DNA of 64,000 nucleotides from Paralichthys olivaceus (Eukaryota > Chordata > Actinopteri > Pleuronectiformes > Paralichthyidae). The notes under the pieces are model-generated. The model was given only the letters and a program-made list of their open reading frames with translations, searched no databases and was not told the origin of the DNA. Shown here in pieces: positions 24,858 to 37,692 of this stretch. A program made the translations under genes and the position numbers. Each line of letters opens with the position of its first letter. Position 1 is the stretch's first letter. The stretch is taken from positions 11,211,501 through 11,275,500 of the forward strand of contig NC_091107.1 in the NCBI RefSeq assembly GCF_024713975.1, written 5' to 3'.

Positions 24858-27533
24858 TTACCGTGAATCCAAACTCAGCATTGTTGAATGTAACGCCTGG
24901 GCATATGCTGTGGAAGAGACAAATGTGACTCAAGTGTTTTATAAATTTCATGTATATTTCCACTGAAGCTCAATGTTATAATGTAGGGAATGGCGAAGCC
25001 GGTGATGGTGTGTGCGCTGTGTGTACCTTTGGGATTGTTGTGGAAGACACAGTTGTTAGCACAGGTGTCGGGGTGAGAGTCCCAGAAAGAGGAGGCACAG
25101 CAGCAGAGAGGAGGGGGCTCCAGTTTCTCCTGCGACAGTCTCTCCTTCATCTGAGCTTTCAGGGCGTCAATGAACCTGCAGAGTTACAATCAGTCCATTT
25201 TTCAGAACAGCGTCAACTTCAAGAAGCCATTAAAATCTTAGGCTGTACATATAGTTTTGGTTTGTTTGGTTCTGGACATGGAAAACAAACAAACATTCAT
25301 TTTAGTTCTGACCTGGTTTGTGTTCATACTGACTTTACAAACAAAACTAATGGACTGATAGGTCTGTAAATCATTGGATGGTTTTACTTTGTATCACATC
25401 TTTCAGAGAGATGTTACAAATCAAATTCAATATTAACCGTATTATTTTGAAAACTATAAAAACTTCTACCTGTTTAGATTCTGTCTGATCATATTTTGCA
25501 TATACGTAATAGCAGTAACTCACAAGTGTAATCTCCATGAATTACCTTGTAGCTACTTTGTGTTTTTCCTTTTTTCTCCTCTGCAGCTCCACAGCTCTCT
25601 CTTCCTCCTCAAGCCTCAGTCGTTCCACAATCAGCAGCTCTCTCTCCTCCAGCTTCTGTCGGGCCTCCACGAGCTGCCGAGCTCTCTCCAACTTTCTCTC
25701 TTCCTCCAGACGAATCTGTTCTTTCTCTGCTTTGATCCTTCATTGAGGACAGACACATTTGAAAGGAAAGTCTTACTGAGGCTGAACGACTTCATCAATT
25801 CGTATTAATGTACCAGTATTTTAGAATGGAAATGTAAATATGTTCTAAACACTTCTGTAGCTTAAATATGGTTTAATACACTACTTAAGGTAGATCTTCA
25901 ACAAAGTCATCATCACACAGAAACATAGTATAGGGTCATATTTGAGCAAAATAATAATAATACAATAATAATAATAAGTAATATTCATCACCACTGTATT
26001 CTATGATAAAAGACTCAAACTGAGCTGAATTCATGCTGCTGTTCTTCATAAAAACATTCTACAGCCATCTTTCAGAGCTACAGAGGGTTGTTATTTCATA
26101 TTCTGATAGTTTGGGCATTAAATCACTTTAAATATCCAAAATTAGAGAAGTGGTCACCTTGCGGTTCTCTTCAGGTGTTTCCTGTACTGATTGTTCTCCT
26201 TCACTTGCTCCCTCTCAGTGCTCATGAAGTGGCGGCGCTGCAACAGGAACTGAGACTGACGCTGCACACAGAGAAGCAAGCTATCTGTGACATTTGCTTT
26301 GACAGAGTTTGCACAAGTTAAGTCAAAGGTTCATGACATTGTCTGGTGTCTACCTGTCTTCTCAGTTCCTCCTGCTCAGTCAGAGGCCACAGGACCTGTG
26401 TTTCTCTGAGGCTGGACTGGGAACCAGGATCAGGCTGTGATTTGTCTGTGTCCCACAACACATGTCCACTGACCTGAAACATACACACAGTCAAAACAGG
26501 TTCAGTAGGTTTTGACTGCTGACCAGTTCTAGTTAGTATGAATGCACCGGGCTGCCAATATCCAGTTATTATTTTTACATCTTAATCGTCCTCACTTTAT
26601 CAGTAAGAATGTTAGCTCTGTTTAAATGTAAGAAATGACTATGCCTTATTACTTTATTGCTGAAGAAACTATATTTTGTGTTTTCAGATTTTATACCTGT
26701 AATAAAAACCCACAGACTTGGGGCTAAGTCACACAGTCAGCGTCTTTAAGTTAATGTTCGGTTGAGATCTGACAATGCTTGCAAAGGAGGCACAATATAT
26801 CACAGGTGGAGCAGCAGCATCTGCTATTTGATCAAACGATAGATTTGTAAGACTATTCAACACAAAATCTCCACAGCAACATTCATCAACCATTTGCGTC
26901 TGGGTTAGAGTGTGAATAAAAGAGGCCAGGATTAAACTGCACTGTTGACTGCTGTTGCTCCCTGTTAGTAGCCTGAACCTGTGGTGAATCACATGATGTT
27001 AGAGGGAAATGGAAATTATGAGGATATATTTATCATTAACCTTGTTTAGTTCCATTATGTCATTATCAGTTACAACTTGTGCTGTAAACTTTGATACAAC
27101 TGAACTTGACTCATTTTCACACTTAACGTAATTATACTCTGCAGTTTAAAGGCGATATCAAAGTCATAAAGTTTGAGCAATTTGGATTTCTGAGTTCACA
27201 AGAGAGAGAGTTTTTACAAAAGCTTTACTAAACTCTATGTTTAGTATAGCACTGGAACACAGTACTCCTACACAACTTTTCAAACTTTTAAGACATTCAT
27301 TAACTCACGTTATTAGTTTCCCATCAACTATCACATAAAAAAAAATGTTCAAAGCATCAGTTTCAGTACCGTTAAAATGAAACACCTGAGTCATTTCAGA
27401 AGTTACTTAGGAACATTATCAAAGAAATGAATATCAAACGTAATATTTCCTACATCTGTGTGTTTTAGTCTATGTTTATTTATATTTTGACAAATCTATT
27501 TGACAAAACTATGAACTCAGACGCTGAGAAGAT

Positions 27534-27602
<69 letters not shown>

Positions 27603-30324
27603 CAAGCAAACTGTCTCTGTGACTACTCACTGCTGAAGACAAAAATCCGTATTACTATGTAAATATTAACATTTTTTTTAATCTGTTCATCCGACTACAT
27701 TTTCTATATATATATTCAAATAATTGATTCTTGTAATGAATATGAATAAATTACCTTTAAATCCATCTAAAATCATTTTTAAAGAACGTCTACAGAAAAA
27801 CAGAAAAGCCATCAACATGGAATACAGAGTAAGCCATGATGAAAAGCTGCTGCACCCCTGGAATTCATTAACCTTCTGCTGAACAAGGGGACAATCATGT
27901 TGACTGGTGAAGAAGTGATCCTCTCCCTCTTCCTCTCTCTGAACATACTCCTCCTCCTCGTCCTCTTCCTGCTCTGGTCTTTGCATGGAATATTCAGCTT
28001 TCTTTTGGGAACAGAGGAAAAGGTATCCATTATACCCTGTGTGTGCAATGAGCAACTATACGTTTTTTAAAAGAGGAAGAAGTGTGATGCTCACATGTCT
28101 GGTTGGAGAGATGTTCCATTTGCCTCCAGGAAGGTCTGACTTTGTTCCTCCATGAGGGCTCATCTGACAGGAGGCCAGTCTGAGTCTGACCTGCCTCATG
28201 CCTTCACAAGACTGGAAAATCATGGAAATAAATAATCCACTGAATTAATCACTGTCACATTATTTTCTTACTCACAGAAGGAAACAGTGTAATAATTCTC
28301 ACTCCCAACAAGATACTCTGTAGTGAAGGAAATAGGACACATACGGCTGACTGAATCATTACAAGAGGATGATAGAAAACATACTTGAATTGTTGGTGTA
28401 ATAATAGTAAAGCTAGTTTTAGTTATTTAAAAAAAAAAAATCATACCAGAAACAAATTGATGAAACTGTACTATGATGGAAAATGTTTTGCAACATAAAC
28501 TTTTGCAATTGTCTCAAATTTATATATATTATCTGAGCTGCAATTTCTTCATTTCTTTATTTTTAATAGTGAGTAATATTTTTCTGACAAAAATCACTCT
28601 TGTATGTGATAGTTAAACATTTCTTTCTAAAACCTTGGGCCTTAAACTGATGTAAAAGCTTCCAGTCTTTTGGTCTCCGTATGTCTGCCATACAATCTTG
28701 AACCTTGCTGTAAAGATTTGCTCTCAGTCAGACACAAAAGCAGTGAGGTCAAAGAGTTATGTTGAGTGATAAGGCCTGGTCAACAGTCAGCACTTTAGTT
28801 CATCCCAGAGGAGCTGGGTGAGGTTGAGGTCAGAGCTTTGAGCTGGCAAGTCAAGTTTGTTCGCATCAAGCTAGGACAAACATTTCCTTAAGGGCCTGAC
28901 TTTGTGAACAGGGGAACTGTTATATTGACAAAGGGGCTTCCCAAAGCTACAGCCTCAAAGGTAAAAGTACAAAGTGGCATGTGGGAATGCGCTTTAGGCC
29001 ATTTTCTCTATGATATCGAATTAGGCCATATTTGTCTTTGCCATACATTTTTTTATAATATGAATGTGTGGGGGACACAATTTACAATAAAAATATATTG
29101 TATAAAAAAAGTATCAACCAGATAAAATCAAATATCTTCAGTAGTTTTCTGGAAGACACACATCACACAGGAAAATAAAAATGTGATTACTTTGCTTAAA
29201 CTTCAATTATTCATTCATGCTCTATTGTGGTAATGTTATGCAATACCCTCTCACCTCCTGAGAGCTCCTCTCCATTACCCTCTGTCGTATAGCAGCTCCT
29301 GCAGACATCACCTTCTCACCAGCAGACACATGCTGGGTCCACACTCGATATTGTTGTTGTGGGATTCTCCTATTAGGTTTAACCTGGACATAAAATTGCA
29401 TGCAATGTGGTTCTTGTTTATCTGGTTCAACACGAATCTGGACAAACTGACTGCACAATGATTTTTATATGAAGGCTTGCTCTATTTCTCTGTTTCAAAT
29501 CAATATGAATTGAACACCTTTATGTTTTGGGTGGTTTTTGGATAAAGGACTTGAAAGAGATTGGAGTGATGAGCATTTTCACTATTTTCTGACACTTAAC
29601 AGAACAAATGTTTAATAAGGTAATCCAAATAAAAGTCACAGTCACCTCAGCCCTTGGTTGATTTTTAGGAGTTAATGTGATTTCATCACACTTCATTATC
29701 AGTCATCTTTACCATTAGCTCAGTTTGAGGCTGCTGTCTCTTCCTGAAGACTTGGGCTTGCTGTGCCACTCGGTGGCGCACTTCATCTTGAAATCGTCGA
29801 AGGCTCTCTTCGTTCTCCCTCCTCTTCTCAGCCTGAAGCTCCTCAGTTATCAAAGCAAGAGTCTAAACCAAGACAGGAGAGAACTGTCTGTACTACAAAA
29901 GCAACAACCACTACTCTCAATTCATGTGACTTAAATGTCTTCTTCATATTGTATGTTTTAGTTCAATACATTTAACATATATATATATATATATATATAT
30001 ATACAGCTGTGGCACAAAGAAAAGCCTTGTCAACAACACAACTTAATACATGTCTGCAGACTGTCTGCTCCTCCTCAGCCTCTGAAGGGAAGTGTCCGTG
30101 TCAACCAGGGGGAAACTATTTGGTCATTAGCGGTTAAGTCCCACACTTACAGACGGGTGTTCCTGGAAGTCTTCTCCGTCTTCCACCCAGGCTCCCACCG
30201 CCACCACAGCCGGGTTCCTCTCCGCCAGCACCCTGTTAGCTCTGGGGGCTCGGTGCTCCTTTCTGCGGTTGACTGGAGCTTTGTTCCGGCCGTTGGTGGA
30301 GGCTATGACCCGGCTAGCACTCAT
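24858..30324 (-). CDS. ccdc15: Coiled-coil domain-containing protein 15
   Basis: Coiled-coil protein reported at the inner scaffold of centrioles in mammals. Coding exons 5' to 3': 30151-30324, 29713-29862, 29255-29383, 28095-28211, 27873-28001, 26354-26473, 26158-26261, 25546-25737, 25027-25175, 24858-24907; 437 aa. The N-terminal block LAERNPAVVAVGAWVE is nearly identical to human. Residues about 60-110 and 260-360 are charged coiled coil (EERKLERARQ, EEERAVELQRRKK). A cysteine-rich C-terminal block, CCCASSFWDSHPDTCANNC, precedes the end AYAQALHSTMLSLDSR. Human CCDC15 is about 951 aa because of a long degenerate repeat rich in LPKDQ motifs; that region is missing here, and exon 5 carries only a short Glu-rich acidic stretch. 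The exon 5 donor (GTTAAT) is weak; reading through would add an unsupported hydrophobic stretch. The start is the ATG directly before SASRV. Confidence 0.92.
27535..27601. repeat. GT dinucleotide microsatellite
   Basis: An uninterrupted GT run of about 65 bases in ccdc15 intron 5. Confidence 0.95.
28735..28960 (-). pseudogene. Relic of a Tc1/mariner-type transposase
   Basis: Read on the minus strand, one frame gives SSDLNLTQLLWDELK, which resembles the catalytic C-terminal motif of Tc1 transposases (family pattern SPDLNPIE.LWDELE). After a stop, LLTRPYHST..LFDLTA follows, and upstream in another frame PFVNITVPLFTKSGP resembles the preceding segment. Stops and a frame change show that it is dead. 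It lies in ccdc15 intron 3. Only a C-terminal piece remains, and no inverted ends were found. Confidence 0.7.
29977..30003. repeat. AT dinucleotide microsatellite
   Basis: A pure AT run in ccdc15 intron 1, about 150 bases from exon 1. Confidence 0.9.
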
Positions 30325-31433
30325 AGCTAGCCTTGCTAACCAGGCTAATGTAAAGTGCTTCTAATTCACGGCTAAAACAGCCTCTCGGCTCGGTCGACTG
30401 TTTGATGCAGGTGGATCGTGAAGTGGTTCAACGACAGGTGGGAAATAAAAGGTAGAAATCAGCTGTCGTTTGTTTTTGTTCTGCAAACATCAACAGGTCG
30501 GTTTGACTTTCGCTCACTTCGTCTTCTTTCACCTTCTGTTGTTTCTCAAACTGCTCACTGGCTCATTGCTGCCCCCGTGAGGCCAGGATGACACATTGTG
30601 AGGATCATTATGCTCTGATCAGCTTTTATGGACAAGTTTGGAATTGGATTGTAACTCTGGGTTGTAGTGGCTCCCTGTCGACATGCACATAATAACAGTG
30701 TTCTGGGAGCTACATATGGACAACAACAAGGACGACTAGAACTAGCACACTGCTGTTGTATGCTTTGTGTTTAAATAAATAAAACATATTGACTATTGAC
30801 AATGATCAGATATCGCTCACAGCAGCAGATGGTGTTAAATGAAGCTTCAATAATGATTTTTTCTGAGACTACTTTCAGCTACAGAATGAGACACATTTTA
30901 TGCTTCAGTAAGTTTTTGAAGCAGCTAAAATGGTTTGTGGGATTTACTTAAAACTTATGTGACTGAAGGAAATGGTGTGTCTCATTAATGAGTTTTTAAA
31001 AGTTTGCGGGCGACAATGGAGTTCTAAAGCACAGAGGAATGAGATACATTACGTCTTCGATGACACAGATGTTAGCAGGATCCTTTTATTGTTAGTTTTG
31101 GTTTTTACATGAATATGTTGACAGTTAGAGGAGTCAGTCCCATGTCACTTTTATATTTAGCAAAATAAGACTAAAAGCCTGAGGATGTCGTTGATCCAAA
31201 GCTCAAACTTTGGCTTACGACCAAATACTACCTGTTGGTAGCGCTGTTCAATAAATCATAAACATGAACAGCAGAATGGTGAATGACAATTATAATTCCC
31301 CTCTCTTTACAAACTAATGGGATCTCTTATTAATGGAATGACACCAGTATTTATTTTTTCTTTATTTTAGAAAATGACAGTATTTTATCAGAGGAAAACA
31401 TACTTTAATTGCACCACTCAGTGTGCAACATTT
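30325..31433. other. Intergenic region between ccdc15 5' end and psmg1 3' end
   Basis: The region should contain the ccdc15 promoter (first 200-250 bases, moderately GC-rich) and the end of the psmg1 transcript. Only 1.1 kb separate the two coding regions. No further coding exon is visible. Confidence 0.5.
31350..31366 (-). terminator. Two candidate psmg1 polyadenylation signals
   Basis: On the minus strand AATAAA occurs twice (31350-31355 and 31361-31366), roughly 70-85 bases after the psmg1 stop codon. This would give a very short 3' UTR. Usage is inferred. Confidence 0.5.
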
Positions 31434-34400
31434 TCAGATATAGAGATTACTCTGAATGTCAGTGGTTTTGATAAACTTGCGGAGGACATCTGTATTCGGA
31501 GACGAGTCCAACTTTGAAGAGAAAGAGATTCAGCGGATTAAAATGTGAAGTCAGAATAACAAGAGATCTCTGTTATGTTTTAATGGTGATTTAATGAGGC
31601 CATGATCACGTCCACATCACCATGCCAAAGGACGTTCACTGAAGTACACTGATACAAGTACAACTCATTTCATGAGATGGAGGCATGCTGCACTACTAAC
31701 CCCTGAACATGGAGCATTTCCATGACCATGGATCAGTAGATAAACAAAATTTGAATTTGCTACTGCACTGAGTGCCACTCAAACTGGCTACTTCTGCATA
31801 GAAAAAGGAGCCAATCCACATTGGTTTCATTCTCTCTGAAAATGACTGACCCCTGGCCTTCCAACAGATCACTCAGAGATGAAAAAGATTAGAAGCTCAC
31901 CTGTATGGACTTCCCAAGCTTGGTTAGTGCAGGCTTGTAGGTCTCCATGGTGACAGAGTCAGGGCCGATGACGTCACTGTAACACTGGTAAACGACAGTG
32001 GCGATGCGGTGGACCTGGCTGTGGTTCAGTACTGATGAAACAGCATAAAGCAGAAGAATTTAAAAATCTGAATGGATGAAGACTAGACTGTTTGACATGA
32101 GGAGGGCAAACTCTCCTCAGTCCTCAGTGACCAAGACTAGAGCTCTTTACACATGTTCTTTCAACTATCAATGTCTTGGGTGCACCAAGACTAAAATCAC
32201 CAAATCAGGATGCAAGACTGTGTTCTGAGTGAGTGGAGAGGAGCCTAATGGTGCCACATTTCATTCACTTGGCAGGTACTTTTTTGTTCAAAGATACTTC
32301 GGCCATTAAGACAAGACAAATCTGGGTTTGGTGTCTCACTCAAGGACACTTCAAAAGGAAGTTTGATTGATTATTCTATTCAACCAGATATGTTGGATCA
32401 GTCTTTGTTATATAAGCCATTTCATTTGTAGATCCCAAATACACACATTGCAACTTTACATTTTTTATTTAAGAAAGTGATGCCAATCCGCACAACTTAT
32501 TACCACAACACAACTGACACAACAATGTCCTTTTATAAGCCTAAAAGAAAGAAATGCCCACCTAGAGCAATAAGATACTCCAGAGAAGTGGACATGGGTG
32601 TGAGTGCAATTCTCTAGTATTACTTTTTTAAACAAGCAGAGCATTATGACCAATGAGCTGCGCATCTTTAAAGTGTTAATACGGTTTTCTGAGTGTTTGC
32701 AAGTGTGACAGAGGAAAAGAGATTGGAGCCCAGGCAATGAGAGAAGTTGGTACCTGCAGCTGGAAGCCCAGTTATTATGTTGGGCTGCTCCAGTGATTGG
32801 CAGACCGGCTGACCACTGAATGTACCGGTGTGGAGAGAGCGCAGGAAGGGAGCGGAGCTGGTGCACAGATAGTCTGCTGTCTTGTAATCAGCCACAGAGC
32901 TATCTGATAACACTGTCACGTTCAGCTCTCTGTGCTCAAGACAATCAAAAACCTGGATGAGACAAAGAAACACAGTCAGTACAACACAACATCATTTTTA
33001 CAGTGGTAATCAACCTGAAGAATTCCTGCATGTTTGACTATTGACTATTGTAGTTCAACAATAAGTAACCACGCTTTTAGACACTGACGTGCTGCTATGT
33101 GACTGTCTAGTTACTGGGTAAAAAGGCAAACCTAATTAAGTTGCCACTGAGTTTATAAGTAATGACAAAGAATTTGATTATTTACAGCAGAGTAGCTCAT
33201 TTAGTTTTATGTGTGTCTAAGCGATAATAACAATTACAATTTACAGAACAATAATTCTGAGTATTATTGTATAAACATATCCCACCTTTTCTGTCCACTG
33301 AAAAAGCTGGTCTTCTGCGATGTAGGAAGTCACTTGGCATATCAAAACCTTCAAGGAAAAGAACGTGAGACATTTGTGGATCAAACTCATACTGGTGTCT
33401 GTGTGGTGTGAATCAAAGCCAGGAAATACTGATACCCTAATAAATGTCAAAACAAATGAACAAGTCCCTAATAGAGCCATTTTCATCAGGGTCACAGGCG
33501 GTTTGGGTTTTTCTCCACTTTGCATTTCTGTGATATTTTAATGTGGCGCAGTGCAACTCCCAAAGCAGGAGGAGAAACACAAACACGTGGAAGCTGTAAA
33601 GAGGATGAAGTAGACGTCTGGAGCAAATTCACTCAGTGGGAAATCTAGTGATTGTTTGCCAACAAAAGAAAACGAAACACTTGCACCACAATTACGGAAT
33701 AATTATTTTCGTTATTGATTTAATGAGCAGATTATATTCTTGATGATCCAATTAACTAGTTTCTCTTTGAAAAATCAATAGCAATATCCTAGAGCACAAG
33801 GCAATGATTTCAAATTATGATGATTAGATTAGATTGTCAAAATAATTGCCAAATCATTTTTCTATTTAAAAAATATTTTTGTTCCTTAACAAACATACTC
33901 TTATCCAAGCAATCCTGCTTGTTGCACGTCATTTAACCTTCATTTTTTATCAGTTATTTACTGTCCATGGTCAATAAATGCAAAAACAGGCACAAAACTA
34001 TTTAAGTTATTGAGAAATCTACAGATCAATGATAGACTGTCACATATCTGTGGTCCACAGCTGCATCAGACTGTATAAAGGCTCTCTTCCTTCCGCTCAT
34101 TAAATCTTTGCAGCAATTTAAAGCAGCAGGAGCAGAAATGTGTGATAAATCTGAAGGCTCCTCAGAAGCACAGTGCTATCACACATGGCTGCTGACTATG
34201 TTTATCTTGCTTAAACCGTGTGCGAAAGACATCGGGCTGAGAGAAACTACATCCACCGCTGCACGCATCAGAGCGATTGGTTATAACTCTGAGCTGTGGA
34301 TAGCGAGGGCTCATTAATCCTGTGTGCCGTGGCCTACTTTCCAACTTTTACATCTGAAGTGGGGCTCCATTTCTTTTCTCAATATACGTTACAGTGCAAA

Positions 34401-36595
34401 CGCTACAGGATCACATAAGTAACATATGATGTGATCATATATAAAATAGGACACAGTACACTGGAGATTGCAGTATGTGCTAACATTTAAATGGCTTCAC
34501 AAACATATTGTTTTTTTAATTTGTTTCATTTGTCATTCCGCAATTCTTACATTTACCCACCAATGTATTCATTTTTCTCTCATATCTAGCAATTACCTGG
34601 ACACAGCCAAAGTAATATTCTCTAAATATATACGAGTTCGGCTAATCAGGAGATCAGGACCATCTCATTTAACTGAATGATCCTTGAGTTTGCAGCAGCC
34701 TGGTGCCTTTTGTGGGAATAATGAAACAACAGACACATTCTGAAGTGATGTTCTCAGCTAGTTTGTCACTCACTGATGGGTTCTCCTTGTGTCTGTAGAA
34801 AACACATGCTGAATCCTTGCTGGTTTGTCCAGCTTGGCTCCTCTCGTTCCACACTGATGCATGACCCACTGTGTCCCAGTTTGCAGAGGTGAGAACGTAC
34901 ACTGACAGAAACCCTGTGAAGACAGAGCCTCTCAATACTTAACAATGGCTCACATGGGAATTTGTTTGATTGTTTTAGACCCTTAGTTTATTTTCTGTGT
35001 CTGACATGCACTCAAATATAATATGAAGACGCAGAGAACTACATTACATTTTTCTCACAGCGGACAGACAATGGGAAATGTTTAAAAAAGCAACCATTGC
35101 ACAAAATAGGTTCATGAACCAAAGCAGTAAAGCTGCGGGCCATAAAGTAGAAAAATAAACTGAAAGGTGCTAAAACGCATATGTGGGGGTTTCTCACTAT
35201 GAGCGACACCTTTCACATGGAGTATTTCACCCAATTTATATGATCCATAGTTAATCATAAATGTTAAAGGTGTAAAATCTTAGCATTTAATCATATTAAT
35301 TCTGTTTGTATTGTTTAACTTAAAGGTTCAGTGTGTAGAATTCAGTGACATCTAGAGGTGAAGATGCATGTTGCAGCTGAATACTCCTCATGTCACCTTC
35401 CCCTTCCAAACATGAAAGAGAACCTGTGGGGAAGTTCAGTTGTCATGAAAACTCAAAAGGCTTTAGTTTGTCCAGTTTGGACGACAGTAAATAACATGGC
35501 GGCCTCCACTAAGAGGACCCCCCTCCATGTAAATATGGTCAAGAAAAAAACAATTCATACGATTTAGATGAAACACACCAGTGAAAACATCACTCGGATT
35601 ATTTTATATACAATTTCTGCCAAAAATTACTTTCACCTAAATCTTACACACTGATCCTTTAAGGTAAAAGATGTTGCCCTCTAGACAATAGATTGTGATA
35701 AACAAATTATGTGCATATCTATGTTCACAAATTATCATCTTTAAAAGCGAAAGCAGAACCATGTCTGTTGTATGATATTATTGTATTATTATTATTATGT
35801 GGTATTAAAAGGACTCATCACAGGTAAAGTAGCACTCAGCTCGAGCTACTTACTGGCAGCGTTGTGTCCCACAGCGAGGATGAACTCAGAACACGGCAAC
35901 TTGTTTCCAGACTTGAGTGAATCTGAGACTTCAGGGCTCCAGTGCAGATGAACCTCCCTGATGAAGAGAGACGGGGTCGGAGAAGTAGGGACAGTTTAAG
36001 AAAAAACTTCAGCAGCAGGGCTGTGGCACAAAATGACCAGTATATACAACTGAACACACACACATGGTACATATTAAGAGAACAATCTAAAAAAGGAGTG
36101 AAGCAACAGGATGACAGGCCTCAAGAGGTCAATGAATAGTTTAACGAGTATGAATGATCATCATGTGCTTTGACTTGCTATTGTCCTGAAATGTTAGACA
36201 GAGCTCTGCACCTCCATCATCAAAACACCACCATCGCTGTGACTCATCTCTCCAGTGCAGACCCTGAGACATAAAGTAGACCCCCACCGTGATAGTGTTA
36301 TTACTGCTAATCACAGCTAAGCACCATACTGTCACGTTAGCTAATCAGCATAGAAGAATGGGAGCCACTCATAAACTAAACTAATAGATAGTTTACATGT
36401 GTAGCTGTCTGAATGATCTCCATGCTTTCTGACTTGTCACTTCCCGTGTGTGTGCTAGCAGGCTAACGTTATCCACCTCTTTTCCTCCAGCTCTCTGCGG
36501 ATTTGTTCGTCCTCCTCGTTCTCCTCAAGCTCCTCTTCGTCTTCCTCCACAGCCCGAGAATACACCGACAGCACCTCGCCGAAAAACGTCGCCAT
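31434..36595 (-). CDS. psmg1: Proteasome assembly chaperone 1 (PAC1)
   Basis: Chaperone that pairs with PSMG2 and guides assembly of the alpha ring of the 20S proteasome in cytosol and ER. Coding exons 5' to 3': 36477-36595, 35854-35957, 34774-34913, 33286-33348, 32754-32952, 31901-32031, 31434-31511; 277 aa (human 288). The start MATFFGEVL matches human MAATFFGEV and is followed by an acidic stretch (VEEDEEELEENEEDEQ). Conserved blocks are CSEFILAVGHNAA, SYIAEDQLFQWTEK, SLEQPNIITGLPAA, CYSDVIGPDSVTME and the C-terminus TTDIQSNLYI (human TTNEIQSNIYT). Exon 1 uses the weak donor AG/GTGGAT, but only this join restores KREVHL as in the family. Intron 2 carries a short transposon at 35319-35663. 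It is followed on the same strand by ccdc15; no functional link between them is known. Confidence 0.95.
35319..35663. mobile_element. Short non-autonomous DNA transposon (MITE-like), about 345 bp
   Basis: The left end is CTTAAAGGTTCAGTGTGTA. The right end reads TACACACTGATCCTTTAAG, its reverse complement with one mismatch. The interior has no coding capacity and includes the phrase ATGGCGGCCTCC, typical of a family I recognise from many teleost genomes. It lies in psmg1 intron 2. A clear target-site duplication could not be fixed, so the superfamily is left open. Confidence 0.85.
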
Positions 36596-36769
36596 GCTCA
36601 CTGCGTTCCCAGAAGAAACCGAAAGTTTGCCTAGTGATTCAGATGCACACTCGCAGCCATGACAGACGAGCGCCACTTCCGCCCGCAGCGACGCCCCTTC
36701 AGAGTAAAAACCCCGGAATACTTCAGAATAAAAGCATAGTTTACTCAACCCTATGAGACAAGGGGTTGG

Positions 36770-37035
36770 GGAGATGGAAAGAAAAGAAAGAAGGAAGAAA
36801 GAAAGAAAGAAAGGAAGAAATGTAGGAAGGAATTAAGGAAGGGAAGAAGGAAACAAAGAAAGACAGAAAAAAAGAGAGAAATAAAGGAAGGAATGAATCA
36901 AGGAAGAAAGGAAGTGAGTAAAAAAAGAAAGAAATGAACCAAGGAAAAAAGAAAGAAAGAGGGAAGGAAGGAAGTGGGGAAGAAAGAACGAGGTAGGGAA
37001 GGTAGTAAGGAAGAAAGAATGAAAGGAAAAGAGTG
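36770..37035. repeat. GGAA/GAAA purine tract
   Basis: About 265 bases of nearly pure A/G on the plus strand, built from degenerate GAAA, GGAA and GAAG units. It begins about 175 bases upstream of the psmg1 start codon. The minus-strand open frame through it (Phe/Ser/Leu/Pro-rich) is an artefact. Confidence 0.9.
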
Positions 37036-37644
37036 ATAATAGAAACAGAGAAAGAAAACATTTTATTAAACATGGAGGAGTTATGTGTGTATAGAAAAAT
37101 ATTCATGTGCCCCACTGGGAGAAAGATATTGATTTATTCACACATCTTTTAAAATACATTTTAAAATAAGGTACCTGGTCAAAGGTTTTAGAGATGCATC
37201 TTGAAATATCCTCTAGTGAAATAAAAAACAATATGGCTTCATCATGCATCATTTAATATAAAAAGAATACGTTCAAGCCTGTCTGAAAACAAGACTCACA
37301 TCACCACATGTTGGTGGGAAGAGTTTTCAGTCATTGCAAATGTTCCTCTTGTCAACAGTGCTCCTATAATCCCTGTGGTCCTTCAGCATGAAATTCCCTG
37401 TTCATGTTTCAAGCTGCACTTCAGCTCAGCACAAAACACCATCTAGAAAAACACTCAGAGAATTTTGTACAAAAAAAGGGACTAAGTTTAGAAGATACCG
37501 ACATGATTTGATTAACTAAATTGGCTGGAACCTCACGTTATCTGCTGCTAAACTTAAAATGCATTTTCACACAGATTTTCTCCTCCATCATTTGTATTTG
37601 AATTCTACTTGGACAAAACCTTTTCAGGGCCTGGGAGAATTATT

Positions 37645-37692
37645 ACAGAGAGTAATGATAATTATTTCAGAGAGTAATGATAATTATTTCAA
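37645..37692. repeat. Two-copy 24-base tandem duplication
   Basis: A unit containing AGAGAGTAATGATAATTATT is present twice head to tail. It is probably a recent slippage duplication. Confidence 0.7.

Noticed and set aside
27687-28055. 122-aa frame around ccdc15 exon 5
   Set aside because: Only the acidic part up to QQK fits in phase; the rest is intron with hydrophobic, non-family sequence.
36741-37115. 124-aa Phe/Ser/Pro-rich minus-strand frame
   Set aside because: It is the complement of the GAAA/GGAA purine tract and a low-complexity artefact.
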